A stretch of DNA of 64,000 nucleotides, taken from contig MPCW01000013.1 of NCBI GenBank assembly GCA_001874325.1, positions 40,815 to 104,814 of the forward strand, read 5' to 3'. Made by a program: the position numbers and the translations under genes. The notes beneath the pieces were generated by a model. It saw only the letters and a program-made list of their open reading frames with translations, was not told where the DNA came from and did not search any database. Positions 1-10,120 of the stretch are shown here, one piece after another (the first letter of the stretch is position 1; each line of letters opens with the position of its first letter). The stretch comes from Flavobacterium sp. MedPE-SWcel (GTDB taxonomy: Bacteria; Bacteroidota; Bacteroidia; Flavobacteriales; Flavobacteriaceae).

Positions 1-1190
1 ATATAGATTTTTTAAGCCCTAGTGAAAAAGCAAATTTAAATAAAAAGACAGGAGCAATAAAGGCTAAAACGTATAAGGGATTAGAAATGAAGTTTGATCT
101 TGACGTAACCCCAGAAGCTAATATCGAAATAATAATAGATAAAAATACAGGTCATAGTATAGCCGCAAAAGGAAATGGTACTATGCTTTTAGAAATTAAC
201 ACCTTAGGTAAATTTAATATGTGGGGGGATTTTCAGGTAGTTGAAGGGGTTTATAACTTTAAGTATGCTGGACTTTTTGATAAAAAACTTACAGCTAGAC
301 CAGGAGGTTATATTAATTGGGATGGAGACCCTACTCGTGCTAGACTTAACCTTGAAGCGGTATATGAGCTTAAGGCAAACCCTTCAATACTTTTAGAAAA
401 TGCATCGTTTAATCGCAATATAGATGTAGAAGTTGCCATACAGCTTAATGGTAACTTGATGCAGCCTGAACATGAATTCCAGATTAATTTTCCTAATGCA
501 AGTTCTGTTGTAAAATCAGATTTAGATTATCGTTTAAATGATGCTGATACACGACAAAAACAAGCATTATCATTATTATATCAAAGAGCATTCTTAAGTC
601 CTACAAGTGCTAATTCAATGGCTTATGCTCCATTATTCGAAACAGCAAGTAGTCTTGTAAATGACTTATTTACAGATGAAGATAGTAAAGTAAAAGTAGG
701 TGTAAATTATGTGCAAGGAGAACGAAACCCTTATGTAGAAACTAATTCACAATTAGGAGTAACGTTATCTTCTCAAATTAATGATAGAATAACAATTAAT
801 GGACAAGTAGGGGTTCCTGTTGGTGGAGTTAATCAATCTAGTATAGTAGGTAATATAGAAGCTCAGTTTCGATTAAATAAAGAAAATACTTTTAAAGCTA
901 GGGCATTCAATCGTGAAAATGATATTAATTTTATAGGAGAAGGAATTGGCTATACTCAGGGTATAGGTCTTACTTATGAAGTTAACTTTAATACAATGAG
1001 TGAGCTTTGGAGAAAAATGTTTGGTAAAAAAGAAGAAGCTAAACTAGAGAATAATAGAAAAGGGGAAGAAATTCCAGATTCGAGTGATTTTTCACAAGAA
1101 TATATTAATTTTTCTAATAATAGAAATAAGAAAAAGAAGAAATCGAATACTGATGAACCGAAACCAGAACAAATACCAGAAACAGATTAG
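1..1190 (+). CDS. TamB/DUF490-family translocation and assembly module protein, C-terminal part (5' partial)
   Basis: The reading frame is open from base 3 and the gene begins outside the window, so only about the last 395 residues are seen. The segment is rich in alternating hydrophobic beta strands and includes a GxFxVxxGxYxF-type stretch (LGKFNMWGDFQVVEGVYNF) typical of the C-terminal DUF490 domain of TamB, the inner-membrane-anchored periplasmic protein that works with an Omp85 partner in outer-membrane biogenesis. The tail is a hydrophilic, Lys/Asn/Glu-rich extension of about 60 residues. In Bacteroidota these proteins are much longer than this piece. The family call rests on the C-terminal pattern; the N-terminal membrane anchor cannot be checked. 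The gene is followed by a strong terminator. Confidence 0.8.
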   Translation, partial: IDFLSPSEKANLNKKTGAIKAKTYKGLEMKFDLDVTPEANIEIIIDKNTGHSIAAKGNGTMLLEINTLGKFNMWGDFQVVEGVYNFKYAGLFDKKLTARPGGYINWDGDPTRARLNLEAVYELKANPSILLENASFNRNIDVEVAIQLNGNLMQPEHEFQINFPNASSVVKSDLDYRLNDADTRQKQALSLLYQRAFLSPTSANSMAYAPLFETASSLVNDLFTDEDSKVKVGVNYVQGERNPYVETNSQLGVTLSSQINDRITINGQVGVPVGGVNQSSIVGNIEAQFRLNKENTFKARAFNRENDINFIGEGIGYTQGIGLTYEVNFNTMSELWRKMFGKKEEAKLENNRKGEEIPDSSDFSQEYINFSNNRNKKKKKSNTDEPKPEQIPETD

Positions 1191-1217
1191 TTTTTATTTC
1201 TAAGATATTTTTAAATA

Positions 1218-1256
1218 AAAAGCAGCTTCTTTACTATAAAAGAGCTGCTTTTTTTA
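1218..1256 (+). terminator. Rho-independent terminator after the TamB-like gene
   Basis: A 10-bp perfect stem (AAAAGCAGCT at 1218-1227 with AGCTGCTTTT at 1243-1252) closes a 15-nt loop and runs into a T tract. It lies 28 bases after the stop codon. Confidence 0.85.
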
Positions 1257-1385
1257 TGTCCGTAAGTGAAAACTGAAAAAACTTATTAACGAAAACGTTT
1301 GAATTTTTGTCATATTATTATTGAATTGTGTTTTTGACTAAAATTACCGTGTTAAATTGCTAATTTTACAATTAAATATTAAAAT

Positions 1386-2372
1386 ATGACTAAGAAATTG
1401 AAGAAAATAGGGGTACTTACTTCTGGTGGAGATTCACCAGGAATGAACGCAGCTATTAGATCAGTAGTTCGTGCTTGTGCTTTTCATAATATAGAGTCTA
1501 TAGGGATTTATAGAGGCTTTCAAGGTATGATAGAAGATGACTTTAAACCTATGGGAGCTAGAGTTGTAAATAATATTATAAATAAAGGTGGTACTATATT
1601 AAAATCAGCGCGATCTAAAGATTTTATGACTACGGAAGGTAGAAAAAAAGCCTATGATAATTTAATTAAAAACAATGTAGACGCTCTTGTAATAATAGGA
1701 GGTAATGGTAGCTTTACTGGAGGGCTTGTTTTTAATACAGAATATAATTTTCCAGTAATTGGTATTCCTGGTACTATAGATAATGACATATATGGTACTA
1801 GCTTTACACTAGGGTATGACACTGCACTTAATACTGTTGTAGAGGTTATAGATAAAATTAGAGATACAGCAAGTTCACATAACAGACTTTTTTTTGTAGA
1901 GGTTATGGGGCGTGATGCGGGGCATATAGCTCTTAATACAGGTATTGGAGCAGGAGCAGAGGAGATACTTATACCTGAAGAAGATATGGGACTAGATAGA
2001 CTTTTAGATTCTTTAAGAAAAAGTAAGGCTTCGGGTAAATCATCAAGTATTGTAGTTATTGCTGAAGGTGATAAAATTGGAAAAAATGTTTTTGAATTGA
2101 AAGATTATGTTGATGAGAATATGCCAGAGTACGAAGTTCGAGTATCTATATTAGGTCATATGCAACGCGGAGGGACACCTTCATGTTTTGATAGAGTCTT
2201 AGCAAGTAGACTTGGAGTTAAGGCAGTAGAAACATTGTTAGAAGGTAAATCAAACTATATGGTTGGTCTTTTAAAAGATGAAATTGTATTAACACCATTA
2301 GAACAAGCAGTAAAAGGAAAATCACAAATAGATGAGGAGCTTATAAGGGTTTCTGATATCGTATCTATATAA
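1386..2372 (+). CDS. pfkA: ATP-dependent 6-phosphofructokinase
   Basis: 328 residues, the usual bacterial PfkA length. It phosphorylates fructose 6-phosphate to fructose 1,6-bisphosphate, the committed step of glycolysis, in the cytoplasm. Visible motifs: the N-terminal nucleotide loop GGDSPGMNA (14-22), PGTIDND with the catalytic Asp region, MGRDAGHIA, and the C-terminal substrate segment ILGHMQRGGTPSCFDR. Unusual: the ATP/Mg loop that reads GGDGS in Escherichia coli reads GGNGS here (Asn107). The following Gly, which separates ATP- from PPi-dependent enzymes (Asp in the latter), is retained, so ATP dependence is still expected. The gap gene follows after 30 bases, so the two are probably co-transcribed. 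Confidence 0.95.
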   Translation: MTKKLKKIGVLTSGGDSPGMNAAIRSVVRACAFHNIESIGIYRGFQGMIEDDFKPMGARVVNNIINKGGTILKSARSKDFMTTEGRKKAYDNLIKNNVDALVIIGGNGSFTGGLVFNTEYNFPVIGIPGTIDNDIYGTSFTLGYDTALNTVVEVIDKIRDTASSHNRLFFVEVMGRDAGHIALNTGIGAGAEEILIPEEDMGLDRLLDSLRKSKASGKSSSIVVIAEGDKIGKNVFELKDYVDENMPEYEVRVSILGHMQRGGTPSCFDRVLASRLGVKAVETLLEGKSNYMVGLLKDEIVLTPLEQAVKGKSQIDEELIRVSDIVSI

Positions 2373-3404
<1,032 letters not shown>

Positions 3405-3414
3405 TATATTTAAT

Positions 3415-3451
3415 ATATCCCGCCTTTATAAAAAGGTGGGATATTTTTTTT
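3415..3451 (+). terminator. Rho-independent terminator after gap
   Basis: A 13-bp stem (ATATCCCGCCTTT at 3415-3427 with AAAGGTGGGATAT at 3432-3444, one G-T pair) with a 4-nt loop is followed by a run of T. It starts 11 bases after the gap stop codon. Confidence 0.9.
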
Positions 3452-3528
3452 GTATACTATAAAATTTAATGAAAGGTTAACGGTATAGGTATTTAACTAA
3501 ACAAACTAGAAACGAACTATAATTGATT

Positions 3529-4377
3529 ATGAAATTATTAGTAGATGGTGGTGCAACAAAAGCTGATTGGATTGCACTAGATGAAAATGGAGATAGACTT
3601 TTTACAACTCAAACTCAGGGCCTTAGTCCAGAGGTTATAAGTAGAGAAGAAGCAATAGAACGCCTTAAAGAACGATTTGATATTTATAACAATCGTAATG
3701 ATGTATCAGATTTATACTTTTATGGTGCAGGTTGTGGTACTGATAGGATGAAAGTATTTATGACGGCTATATTTCAGGAGTTTTTTCCTAATGCTAAGAT
3801 TACTGTAAAGGAAGATACATATGCCGCTGCTTATGCTACTAATCCTACAAATGAGAAAGCAATAATTTGTATATTAGGTACAGGATCTAATTGTAGTTAT
3901 TTTGATGGAACGATTTTACATCAAAAAGTGCAATCATTAGGCTATGTAGCTATGGATGATTGTAGTGGAAATCGATTTGGTAGAGATTTAATAAGAGCAT
4001 ATTATTTTAATAAAATGCCTAAAGATCTTGCTGCTAAATTTGAAAAGGAATATAATATTGATCCTGACGTTATAAAGAATAACTTATATAAAGAGTCAAA
4101 TCCAAATGCTTATTTAGCGACTTTTGCAAAGTTTTTAATACAAAATAAAGATGATGCTTTTATAAAAGAGATTATATCAGGTGCTATGGAAGTATTTGTA
4201 GATAATTATATTACACAATATGATAATGCTCATGAAGTATCAGTACATTTTGTAGGGTCTATAGCCTTTTATTTAAAGGCTGAATTAGCTGAAATATTGA
4301 GCAAAAATAATTTAAAGTTAGGTAATGTATTACGACGTCCTATAGATGGACTTATAGAATATCACAAGTTAAACTAA
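3529..4377 (+). CDS. BadF/BadG/BcrA/BcrD-family ATPase, probable N-acetylglucosamine/N-acetylmuramate-type kinase
   Basis: 283 residues from the ATG at 3529; a TTG two codons upstream is less likely. The ASKHA phosphate-binding loop LLVDGGATKADW is at 3-14, a second phosphate motif ILGTGSNCSYF lies near residue 120, and an adenosine-type motif (VHFVGSIAFYL) near 245. Family members act as GlcNAc or MurNAc kinases, and some as CoA-dehydratase activators. The Cys ligands of a [4Fe-4S] activator are not evident, so a sugar kinase is favoured. It is 9 bases upstream of mgsA. Together with the GH3 enzyme at 12913 and murQ at 62928 it could serve amino-sugar recovery; that link is inference. Confidence 0.8.
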   Translation: MKLLVDGGATKADWIALDENGDRLFTTQTQGLSPEVISREEAIERLKERFDIYNNRNDVSDLYFYGAGCGTDRMKVFMTAIFQEFFPNAKITVKEDTYAAAYATNPTNEKAIICILGTGSNCSYFDGTILHQKVQSLGYVAMDDCSGNRFGRDLIRAYYFNKMPKDLAAKFEKEYNIDPDVIKNNLYKESNPNAYLATFAKFLIQNKDDAFIKEIISGAMEVFVDNYITQYDNAHEVSVHFVGSIAFYLKAELAEILSKNNLKLGNVLRRPIDGLIEYHKLN

Positions 4378-4386
4378 TAGTATTAT

Positions 4387-4758
4387 ATGGAAATTGCTAT
4401 TATAGCACATGATGGTATGAAAACCAAAATGGTTCAGTTTTTAGGTAAAAATAAAAACATTTTTCTTAAAGAAGATATTACACTTATAGCAACAGGTACT
4501 ACAGGAGGAAAGGCCGAAAAAGCTGGTTTTAAAGTGAATAAAATGCTTTCAGGACCACTAGGTGGCGATGCTCAAATAGCCGCTCGCGTTGCTGAAGGCA
4601 AAACCAATATGGTGTTGTTTTTTAAAGATGCAATGGCAAATCATCCACATGATGCAGATATTAATATGCTTATCCGTGTATGTGATGTGCACAATGTGCC
4701 ATTAGCAACTAATCCTGCAACAGCAGAACTATTATTACAAGCTATAACAATGTTATAA
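4387..4758 (+). CDS. mgsA: Methylglyoxal synthase
   Basis: 123 residues, shorter than the about 150 of Escherichia coli but including the whole catalytic core. It converts dihydroxyacetone phosphate to methylglyoxal and phosphate, a bypass of lower glycolysis when phosphate is short. The sequence shows the N-terminal AHDGMK, the phosphate-binding GTTGG (37-41), SGPLGGD with the catalytic Asp61, and HPHDAD with His88. It follows the sugar kinase by 9 bases and is co-oriented with pfkA-gap, which gives this cluster a triose-phosphate theme. Its last 6 bases overlap the end of the convergent RidA-family gene. Confidence 0.93.
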   Translation: MEIAIIAHDGMKTKMVQFLGKNKNIFLKEDITLIATGTTGGKAEKAGFKVNKMLSGPLGGDAQIAARVAEGKTNMVLFFKDAMANHPHDADINMLIRVCDVHNVPLATNPATAELLLQAITML

Positions 4759-5133
4759 TACCGCAATCATAGAGATTTCTACATTTACATTTTTAGGTAA
4801 ACAAGCTACTTGAACCGTTTCTCTTGCAGGAGCGGTTTCTTCGTTAAAATAAGCGCTATATACACTATTTATTTTAGCAAAATCTCCCATGTTACTAATA
4901 AAAATAGTTGCCTTTATCACGTTATTAAAATCCATTTCAGCAGCATCAAGTACAGCCTTCATGTTTTCCATAACTTGTTTTGTTTCAGTTTCAATATCAC
5001 TAGTTATAAGCTCACCAGTCTTTGGGTGTAATGCAATTTGTCCAGAAGTATAAAGTGTATTACCTGTAAGTATAGCTTGACTGTAAGGGCCTATAGGAGC
5101 AGGTGCTTTATCTGTGAAAATTATTTTTTTCAT
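4753..5133 (-). CDS. RidA/YjgF-family 2-iminobutanoate/2-iminopropanoate deaminase
   Basis: 126 residues, standard for the family. RidA hydrolyses reactive enamine/imine intermediates released by PLP enzymes. The conserved features are APAPIGPYSQA (10-20), LYTSGQIALHP (28-37), the carboxylate-binding Arg104 in ARETVQV, and Glu119 near the C-terminus, so the protein looks catalytically complete and of the RidA subgroup. Its 3' end overlaps mgsA by 6 bases tail to tail, leaving no room for a terminator between the two genes. Confidence 0.92.
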   Translation of the reverse strand: MKKIIFTDKAPAPIGPYSQAILTGNTLYTSGQIALHPKTGELITSDIETETKQVMENMKAVLDAAEMDFNNVIKATIFISNMGDFAKINSVYSAYFNEETAPARETVQVACLPKNVNVEISMIAVL

Positions 5134-5162
5134 ATCAAAAAGTAAATAATGTTTTATAAAAT

Positions 5163-7919
5163 TTAGTTGCCTAATATTCGATCGGGTACTTGTCGTTTTT
5201 CATATTTAATATCGCTAAGCACAGATGATTTAATACCTATGAAAAAGCCCCAATATGTATTGTCACCAAAAGGTACCCAGTTAAAGTCCATGCGCCAACT
5301 AAGTAGATCTCTTTCAAAACGTAATTGAGTAAATGTGACTCCTTTTTGTACAAAGTCATAACCCGAAGAAAAGCCCATTTTCCAACGCTCAGTCATATCA
5401 ATATTACCAGACACCATTATAGAATTACCAGTAATTTCACGTTGTCTGTTGTTGTTAGAATAAGTTAATGAGTAGGCAAGACGTAAATCCCACGGAATTT
5501 TAGCATTAAAGAAACCTCCACTTGTTTTATCACTTTTCTTGTCATCTTCATCATCCTCTTCAAACATACTAGTACGTCTGTCACTCATATCAGTTGCAGT
5601 ACCAAAAAGATCATCCTGACGACCACCATTACGAGCTGTTTGACTATCATTTTTACCATTACCAGATCCCTCTTTATTAGAGAAAGAATAGTTAACAGTC
5701 ATATTTGCACTAGTCATTCTAAAAAGACTTCCGCCATTATTAATATTATAAGTATCTATTCGTTGTCCTGAGTTATTAATGGCATAAGGATCTAGAGTAG
5801 TACCAAAGTTAATGTTCATTTTTTTCTTAAGTATATTAGTACCAGCAGTTACTCTTAATGGAGACCACGCAAGTGAATCGGCAGCCATATTGTAACTTGT
5901 ACTAAAATTAAGGTTGTTTAATAACATTATCTTTTTAGGCTCACCATCCTCTTCTTCATCGTTCCTAACTTTAGCTTCAAAAGTATTGTTTATTGAGATT
6001 CCTATATTGTTAGAGTAGTTTTTACCAGGTGCTCCAAAAATACCTCCCTCAAAACGAGTATAATCTTCATAAGCAGTACCAGTAGCATCTATTTGGTAAG
6101 TATCATAATAACGTTCAAAACTAGGAGTATAGGTATATGATATAGAAGGACGAATAACGTGGCGTATAGCCTGTATTTTTTTATCTTCTCCAAAATTAAA
6201 AGTACCATATACTGTAGTACCTATACTTGAAGAAAAGTTATAAGTACGATAAGCATCAAACCCTTTTTTGTCTATAGTTTCTACTTCGTTTGTGTTATTA
6301 TTGTATTGACGATTTATGGTATTCATAACCCATGTTTCCTGAAAATTAGTACCTGCAGTAACACTAAAGTGCTTAAACACTTTAAAATTAGTACTTAATG
6401 GTATTGTGTGTTGCATTCCTGATTTTGCATCACGAAACATTTGTGGTTTAAAGAATAGTGAATCTGTAGTTTGTATTCTATTCTCACCACGCAAATTATA
6501 TTGTAAGTTGATATTTTTTATAATTCCTTTTTTAGGGGCATCATCAGCAGCAAAAGGAAATATTCTATCTACACTAGCTTGTAGTGTAGGTAAAGTCATA
6601 TTTATTACTTCAGTATTAGTATTCTGATTATGAGTAGCACTCAATGATAAATTAACTTGAGGTACTGTTTGAAATGTTTTTGAATAGGATACAGATGATT
6701 GTAATGTATTGTTAAGTCCTGCACCAACGTTACCAAGGTTTTGTGATTGACGATAGTATTGACTAGAACCTAAGTTTACACTAGCTGAGAATCGTGAGTT
6801 AGGATTTGCCTTAGCATCTTGACGGTGAGACCATTGTATATTGTATTGTTTAGAACGTACATAATCAGGGAAGCCTTTTTCACTTTGTACATTGTTCTCA
6901 AAACGAAGATTTATATTACCGTTATATTTATATCTTTTAGCATACTTAGATTCAAATCGAAGTCCATAACTACCATTAGTATAATAATCACCCAATACAG
7001 CTAGATCATAATAATCACTTAGAGCAAAGTAATATCCTCCATTTTGTAAAAAGTACCCCTGTGTATTGTTATCTCCAAATGTAGGAACAATAAGACCCGA
7101 TTCGGCTTTATCTGTCATTGGGAAAAAAGCAAATGGAATCATTAATGGTGTAGGTACATCAGCAATAACCATATTAGTAAAACCTACAACTACTTTTTTA
7201 CCTGGAACTAATTTTATTTTTTTTGCAACAAAATAATATTCAGGATCATCTATATTTTTAGAAGTCGTAAAACGTGCATTTTTAATATAATAAACTGAAT
7301 CGTTTTCTTTTTTAGTAACTTCTCCTTTTACTCTAAATTCACCTTGATCTGATTTAGAATTCCAGATACGAGCTTTTTTAGTAACAGTATTAAAATGTAT
7401 TGAGTCAGCCTCTACCACATTTTGCCCTTGTTTAAAATAAGGCATCTGTGTATAATTACCTAAAGAATCCTTTATACGACCAGCGTGTATTTCATTCTTT
7501 TCATAATCCATTGTAATTATACCAGCTTTAAGCTCTATATCCTTATAGTACAACTCTGCTTTATTATAAAGGGTAAGACGTTTAACCTCTTGATCTATTT
7601 CTTCATAGTCTTCGGCAACCCTTTTAATAATGGCATCTAGTGCTGATTTATTTTTAATGGTATCAGTATCTATTACCGTTGTTTCGGCTGGTATGTTTTT
7701 CGCTTTATTAAGGGTATCATTATCTTTTTTGGCAGGAACGGCTATCGATTTTACCGGTGTATCTTGTGCTGATACTTGCAAAGTTCCTATTGTTAGGAAA
7801 AATGCTAATAAAACGATATGAAATAAGTTTGTGCGCAATGGTTTTAATGCTATTTTTGTAAAAATGTGGCTCGTTTTTTGGAGTGTCAAACTTACAATAT
7901 TTTTGCCAAAATTTATCAC
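5163..7919 (-). CDS. LptD-like outer-membrane LPS-assembly protein
   Basis: 918 residues. A basic N-terminus and hydrophobic stretch (about 33-50) ending VSAQ look like a signal peptide. Residues about 110-270 hold an OstA/LptA-like jelly-roll region (YYKDIELKAGIITMDYEKNEI, KQGQNVVEADSIHFN). The rest is a long beta-strand-rich segment with many alternating aromatic residues and a C-terminal strand set, as in a 26-strand LptD barrel. In the family it inserts LPS into the outer leaflet with LptE. An acidic stretch (about 780-800, EEDDEDDKKSDK) is a probable loop. It is divergent from the amidase gene with only 44 bases between the starts. The start is supported by the signal peptide only, and a shorter N-terminus is possible. 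Confidence 0.85.
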   Translation of the reverse strand: MINFGKNIVSLTLQKTSHIFTKIALKPLRTNLFHIVLLAFFLTIGTLQVSAQDTPVKSIAVPAKKDNDTLNKAKNIPAETTVIDTDTIKNKSALDAIIKRVAEDYEEIDQEVKRLTLYNKAELYYKDIELKAGIITMDYEKNEIHAGRIKDSLGNYTQMPYFKQGQNVVEADSIHFNTVTKKARIWNSKSDQGEFRVKGEVTKKENDSVYYIKNARFTTSKNIDDPEYYFVAKKIKLVPGKKVVVGFTNMVIADVPTPLMIPFAFFPMTDKAESGLIVPTFGDNNTQGYFLQNGGYYFALSDYYDLAVLGDYYTNGSYGLRFESKYAKRYKYNGNINLRFENNVQSEKGFPDYVRSKQYNIQWSHRQDAKANPNSRFSASVNLGSSQYYRQSQNLGNVGAGLNNTLQSSVSYSKTFQTVPQVNLSLSATHNQNTNTEVINMTLPTLQASVDRIFPFAADDAPKKGIIKNINLQYNLRGENRIQTTDSLFFKPQMFRDAKSGMQHTIPLSTNFKVFKHFSVTAGTNFQETWVMNTINRQYNNNTNEVETIDKKGFDAYRTYNFSSSIGTTVYGTFNFGEDKKIQAIRHVIRPSISYTYTPSFERYYDTYQIDATGTAYEDYTRFEGGIFGAPGKNYSNNIGISINNTFEAKVRNDEEEDGEPKKIMLLNNLNFSTSYNMAADSLAWSPLRVTAGTNILKKKMNINFGTTLDPYAINNSGQRIDTYNINNGGSLFRMTSANMTVNYSFSNKEGSGNGKNDSQTARNGGRQDDLFGTATDMSDRRTSMFEEDDEDDKKSDKTSGGFFNAKIPWDLRLAYSLTYSNNNRQREITGNSIMVSGNIDMTERWKMGFSSGYDFVQKGVTFTQLRFERDLLSWRMDFNWVPFGDNTYWGFFIGIKSSVLSDIKYEKRQVPDRILGN

Positions 7920-7963
7920 TAATTACAATTTAACACTTAGAAGGTATAATAACAGATACTACA

Positions 7964-9088
7964 ATGAAAGGGAACCTCAATTTAAAACTTACTTTCTTAT
8001 TTTCTCTTATATTTTGCTTTGCGTCTTTTAGTCAAGTAAACTCTAAATTTAGAGTTGTACTCGATGCAGGACATGGAGGTAAAGACCCTGGTACAATGTA
8101 TCATGGTTTTAGAGAAAAGAAAATAGCACTTAAAGTGGTACTTAAAGTGGGGAAGCTTTTAGAGAAAAATCCTGATGTAGAAGTTGTATATACACGAAAA
8201 ACAGATGTTTTTATAGAACTTAATGAAAGAGCTAATATAGCAAATAATGCTGATGCTAACATATTTGTTTCTATTCACTGTAATGGTGCAAAAGCTCAAG
8301 CAGCTTATGGTACAGAAACATATGTTATGGGGCTTTCGCGTAATGCATCAAACCTTGAAGTTGCAAAAAAAGAAAATTCAGTAATGTACTTAGAAGACGA
8401 TTATGAGGTGAAGTATAAAGGATATGACCCTAAAAAGCCTGAATCAATGATAGGTATACAAATAATGCAAGAAGAATACCTAGACCATAGTATAGAACTA
8501 GCTAGTAAAATACAAAAAGGTTTTACTAGAGTAGTAAAACGAAAAAATAGAGGGGTAAAACAAGCAGGGTTCTTAGTATTACGAAATATATATATGCCTA
8601 GAATGCTTATTGAGTTAGGGTTTCTATCTAATAAAAATGAAGGTACATTTCTTAACTCTAACGCAGGGCAAGATAAAATGGCACAATCTATTGCTAATGC
8701 AATATTAGATTATAAAAAAGAATTTCATAGACAGGTTGTAACAGAGGAAGTACCTGTAGTAGAAGAAAAAGAACCTGAGGTAATACCTGAACCTGTTAAA
8801 GTTGTTAAAGAGGAAATAAAAGAAACAGCAGCAAATAAGACAATATTTAAAATACAAATAGCAGCTAGTAGTAAAGATTTAAAACCTGTAGCCTATAACT
8901 TTAGTGGTCTGTCTCCAATATCTAAAATAAAGAATACTAGATTGATAAAATATTATTATGGGGAGACTGAAAGCTATGAGAAAGCAAAAGAACTTAAAAA
9001 GAAAGCAAGAGAAGCAGGATTTACGCTAGCATTTGTAGTACCTTTTCGTAACGGAAAAAAGATCTCTATTAAGGAAGCTTTAAAGTAA
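7964..9088 (+). CDS. N-acetylmuramoyl-L-alanine amidase (Amidase_3) with C-terminal SPOR-like domain
   Basis: 374 residues with a signal peptide (hydrophobic 9-22, cleavage near SFSQ). The zinc amidase domain starts at RVVLDAGHGGKDPG (His37), continues with Glu51 and SIHCNGAK, and ends at MLIELGFLSNKNEG, which supplies the catalytic Glu. It splits the bond between MurNAc and the stem peptide during cell separation. A Glu/Val/Pro-rich linker (about 250-290) joins a C-terminal segment (IFKIQIAASSKDL to FVVPFRNGKKI) that has the strand-helix pattern of SPOR domains, which bind denuded glycan at the septum. It is followed by the MlaD-like gene, as is common in Flavobacteriia. Confidence 0.92.
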   Translation: MKGNLNLKLTFLFSLIFCFASFSQVNSKFRVVLDAGHGGKDPGTMYHGFREKKIALKVVLKVGKLLEKNPDVEVVYTRKTDVFIELNERANIANNADANIFVSIHCNGAKAQAAYGTETYVMGLSRNASNLEVAKKENSVMYLEDDYEVKYKGYDPKKPESMIGIQIMQEEYLDHSIELASKIQKGFTRVVKRKNRGVKQAGFLVLRNIYMPRMLIELGFLSNKNEGTFLNSNAGQDKMAQSIANAILDYKKEFHRQVVTEEVPVVEEKEPEVIPEPVKVVKEEIKETAANKTIFKIQIAASSKDLKPVAYNFSGLSPISKIKNTRLIKYYYGETESYEKAKELKKKAREAGFTLAFVVPFRNGKKISIKEALK

Positions 9089-9117
9089 TATTCGTATTAA
9101 TAATAATTTTATTGTTC

Positions 9118-9125
9118 TACATTTG
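9118..9125 (+). promoter_or_regulatory. Candidate -7 box before the MlaD-like gene
   Basis: TACATTTG matches the Bacteroidota -7 consensus TAnnTTTG and lies about 19 bases before the TTG start at 9144. No well-placed -33 TTG was found. Confidence 0.45.
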
Positions 9126-9143
9126 TCAAAAAATAATTAGATT

Positions 9144-10082
9144 TTGAAAGTATCAAGAGAAGTTAAAACAGCAATACTAGTAATAGGCTCCATATTAGTG
9201 TTTATTTGGGGGTATAGCTTTTTAAAGGGAAAAGACTTATTTAACTCATATAAGACATTATATGTAGTTTATGAAAACGTAGAAGATCTTTCGTCTTCGG
9301 CACCGGTAACAATCAATGGACTTGCAATAGGTAAAGTCGTTTCTATAACTCCTATAGAAAAAGGACATATGCGAGTAGAGATGCAAATTAATAGTGAAGG
9401 AATAGCTATTTCTAAAACAAGTAAAGCCGTTTTACATAAACCAGGTTTTGTAGGAGGTAAGCAAATTGCAATAAAACCAGATTTTAATAATACTGTATTA
9501 GCAGAGAGTGGAGATCACCTTGAAGGTAATGAAGAACCAGGAATGGTTGATGAAGTAAGCAAAAAACTGGCACCATTACAATCAAAAGTAGAAGCTACTG
9601 TAGTATCTGCAGATAGTCTTTTAAATAATCTTAATGGAGTGTTTGATAAACAAACACAAGTAAACCTGCGTAACTCTATTGCTAGTTTAAGTAGTACAAT
9701 GAATGAGTTTAATAAAGCAACTCGATCTCTTAACGGAATGATTGCTAGAAATGAACAAAACATTGATAGTACACTTACAAACATGAGTGCTACAACAGCT
9801 AATATTGCTAAAATAACAGATTCTATTAGCTCAGTTAACTTGGCACAAACAGTAAAAAACCTAGAAAGTACACTAGCTAATGTAGATGCTATATTAAATG
9901 ATGTACAAGAAGGTAAAGGTACAATGGGTAAGTTACTTAAGGATGAAGAGATGTATGATAACCTTAATGGAGCTTCTAAAGAATTAAAAGAATTATTGGC
10001 AGATATTAAGAATAATCCTAAGAGATACATACATTTTTCTGTTTTTGGCAAGAAAAGTACACAATATGTGGAAAGAGAATAA
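9144..10082 (+). CDS. MlaD-family (MCE domain) lipid-transport protein
   Basis: 312 residues from a TTG start at 9144; no ATG fits before the conserved N-terminus. One membrane anchor (9-27) is followed by an MCE domain (about 37-115: LYVVYENVEDLSSSAPVTINGLAIGKV), then a long helical, coiled-coil-prone region with repeated Asn/Ser/Thr heptads (about 140-290). MCE proteins form rings that shuttle phospholipids between the inner and outer membranes together with an ATPase and permease, which are not in this window. The single-anchor architecture is the usual Bacteroidota MlaD form. Confidence 0.9.
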   Translation: MKVSREVKTAILVIGSILVFIWGYSFLKGKDLFNSYKTLYVVYENVEDLSSSAPVTINGLAIGKVVSITPIEKGHMRVEMQINSEGIAISKTSKAVLHKPGFVGGKQIAIKPDFNNTVLAESGDHLEGNEEPGMVDEVSKKLAPLQSKVEATVVSADSLLNNLNGVFDKQTQVNLRNSIASLSSTMNEFNKATRSLNGMIARNEQNIDSTLTNMSATTANIAKITDSISSVNLAQTVKNLESTLANVDAILNDVQEGKGTMGKLLKDEEMYDNLNGASKELKELLADIKNNPKRYIHFSVFGKKSTQYVERE

Positions 10083-10090
10083 TAAATTTG
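10083..10090 (+). promoter_or_regulatory. Candidate -7 box before the Fe-S reductase pair
   Basis: TAAATTTG fits TAnnTTTG and lies 31 bases before the start at 10121, directly after the MlaD-like stop codon. Confidence 0.4.
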
Positions 10091-10120
10091 CAAGATAATA
10101 CTGTTTAGTTACCCTTATAT

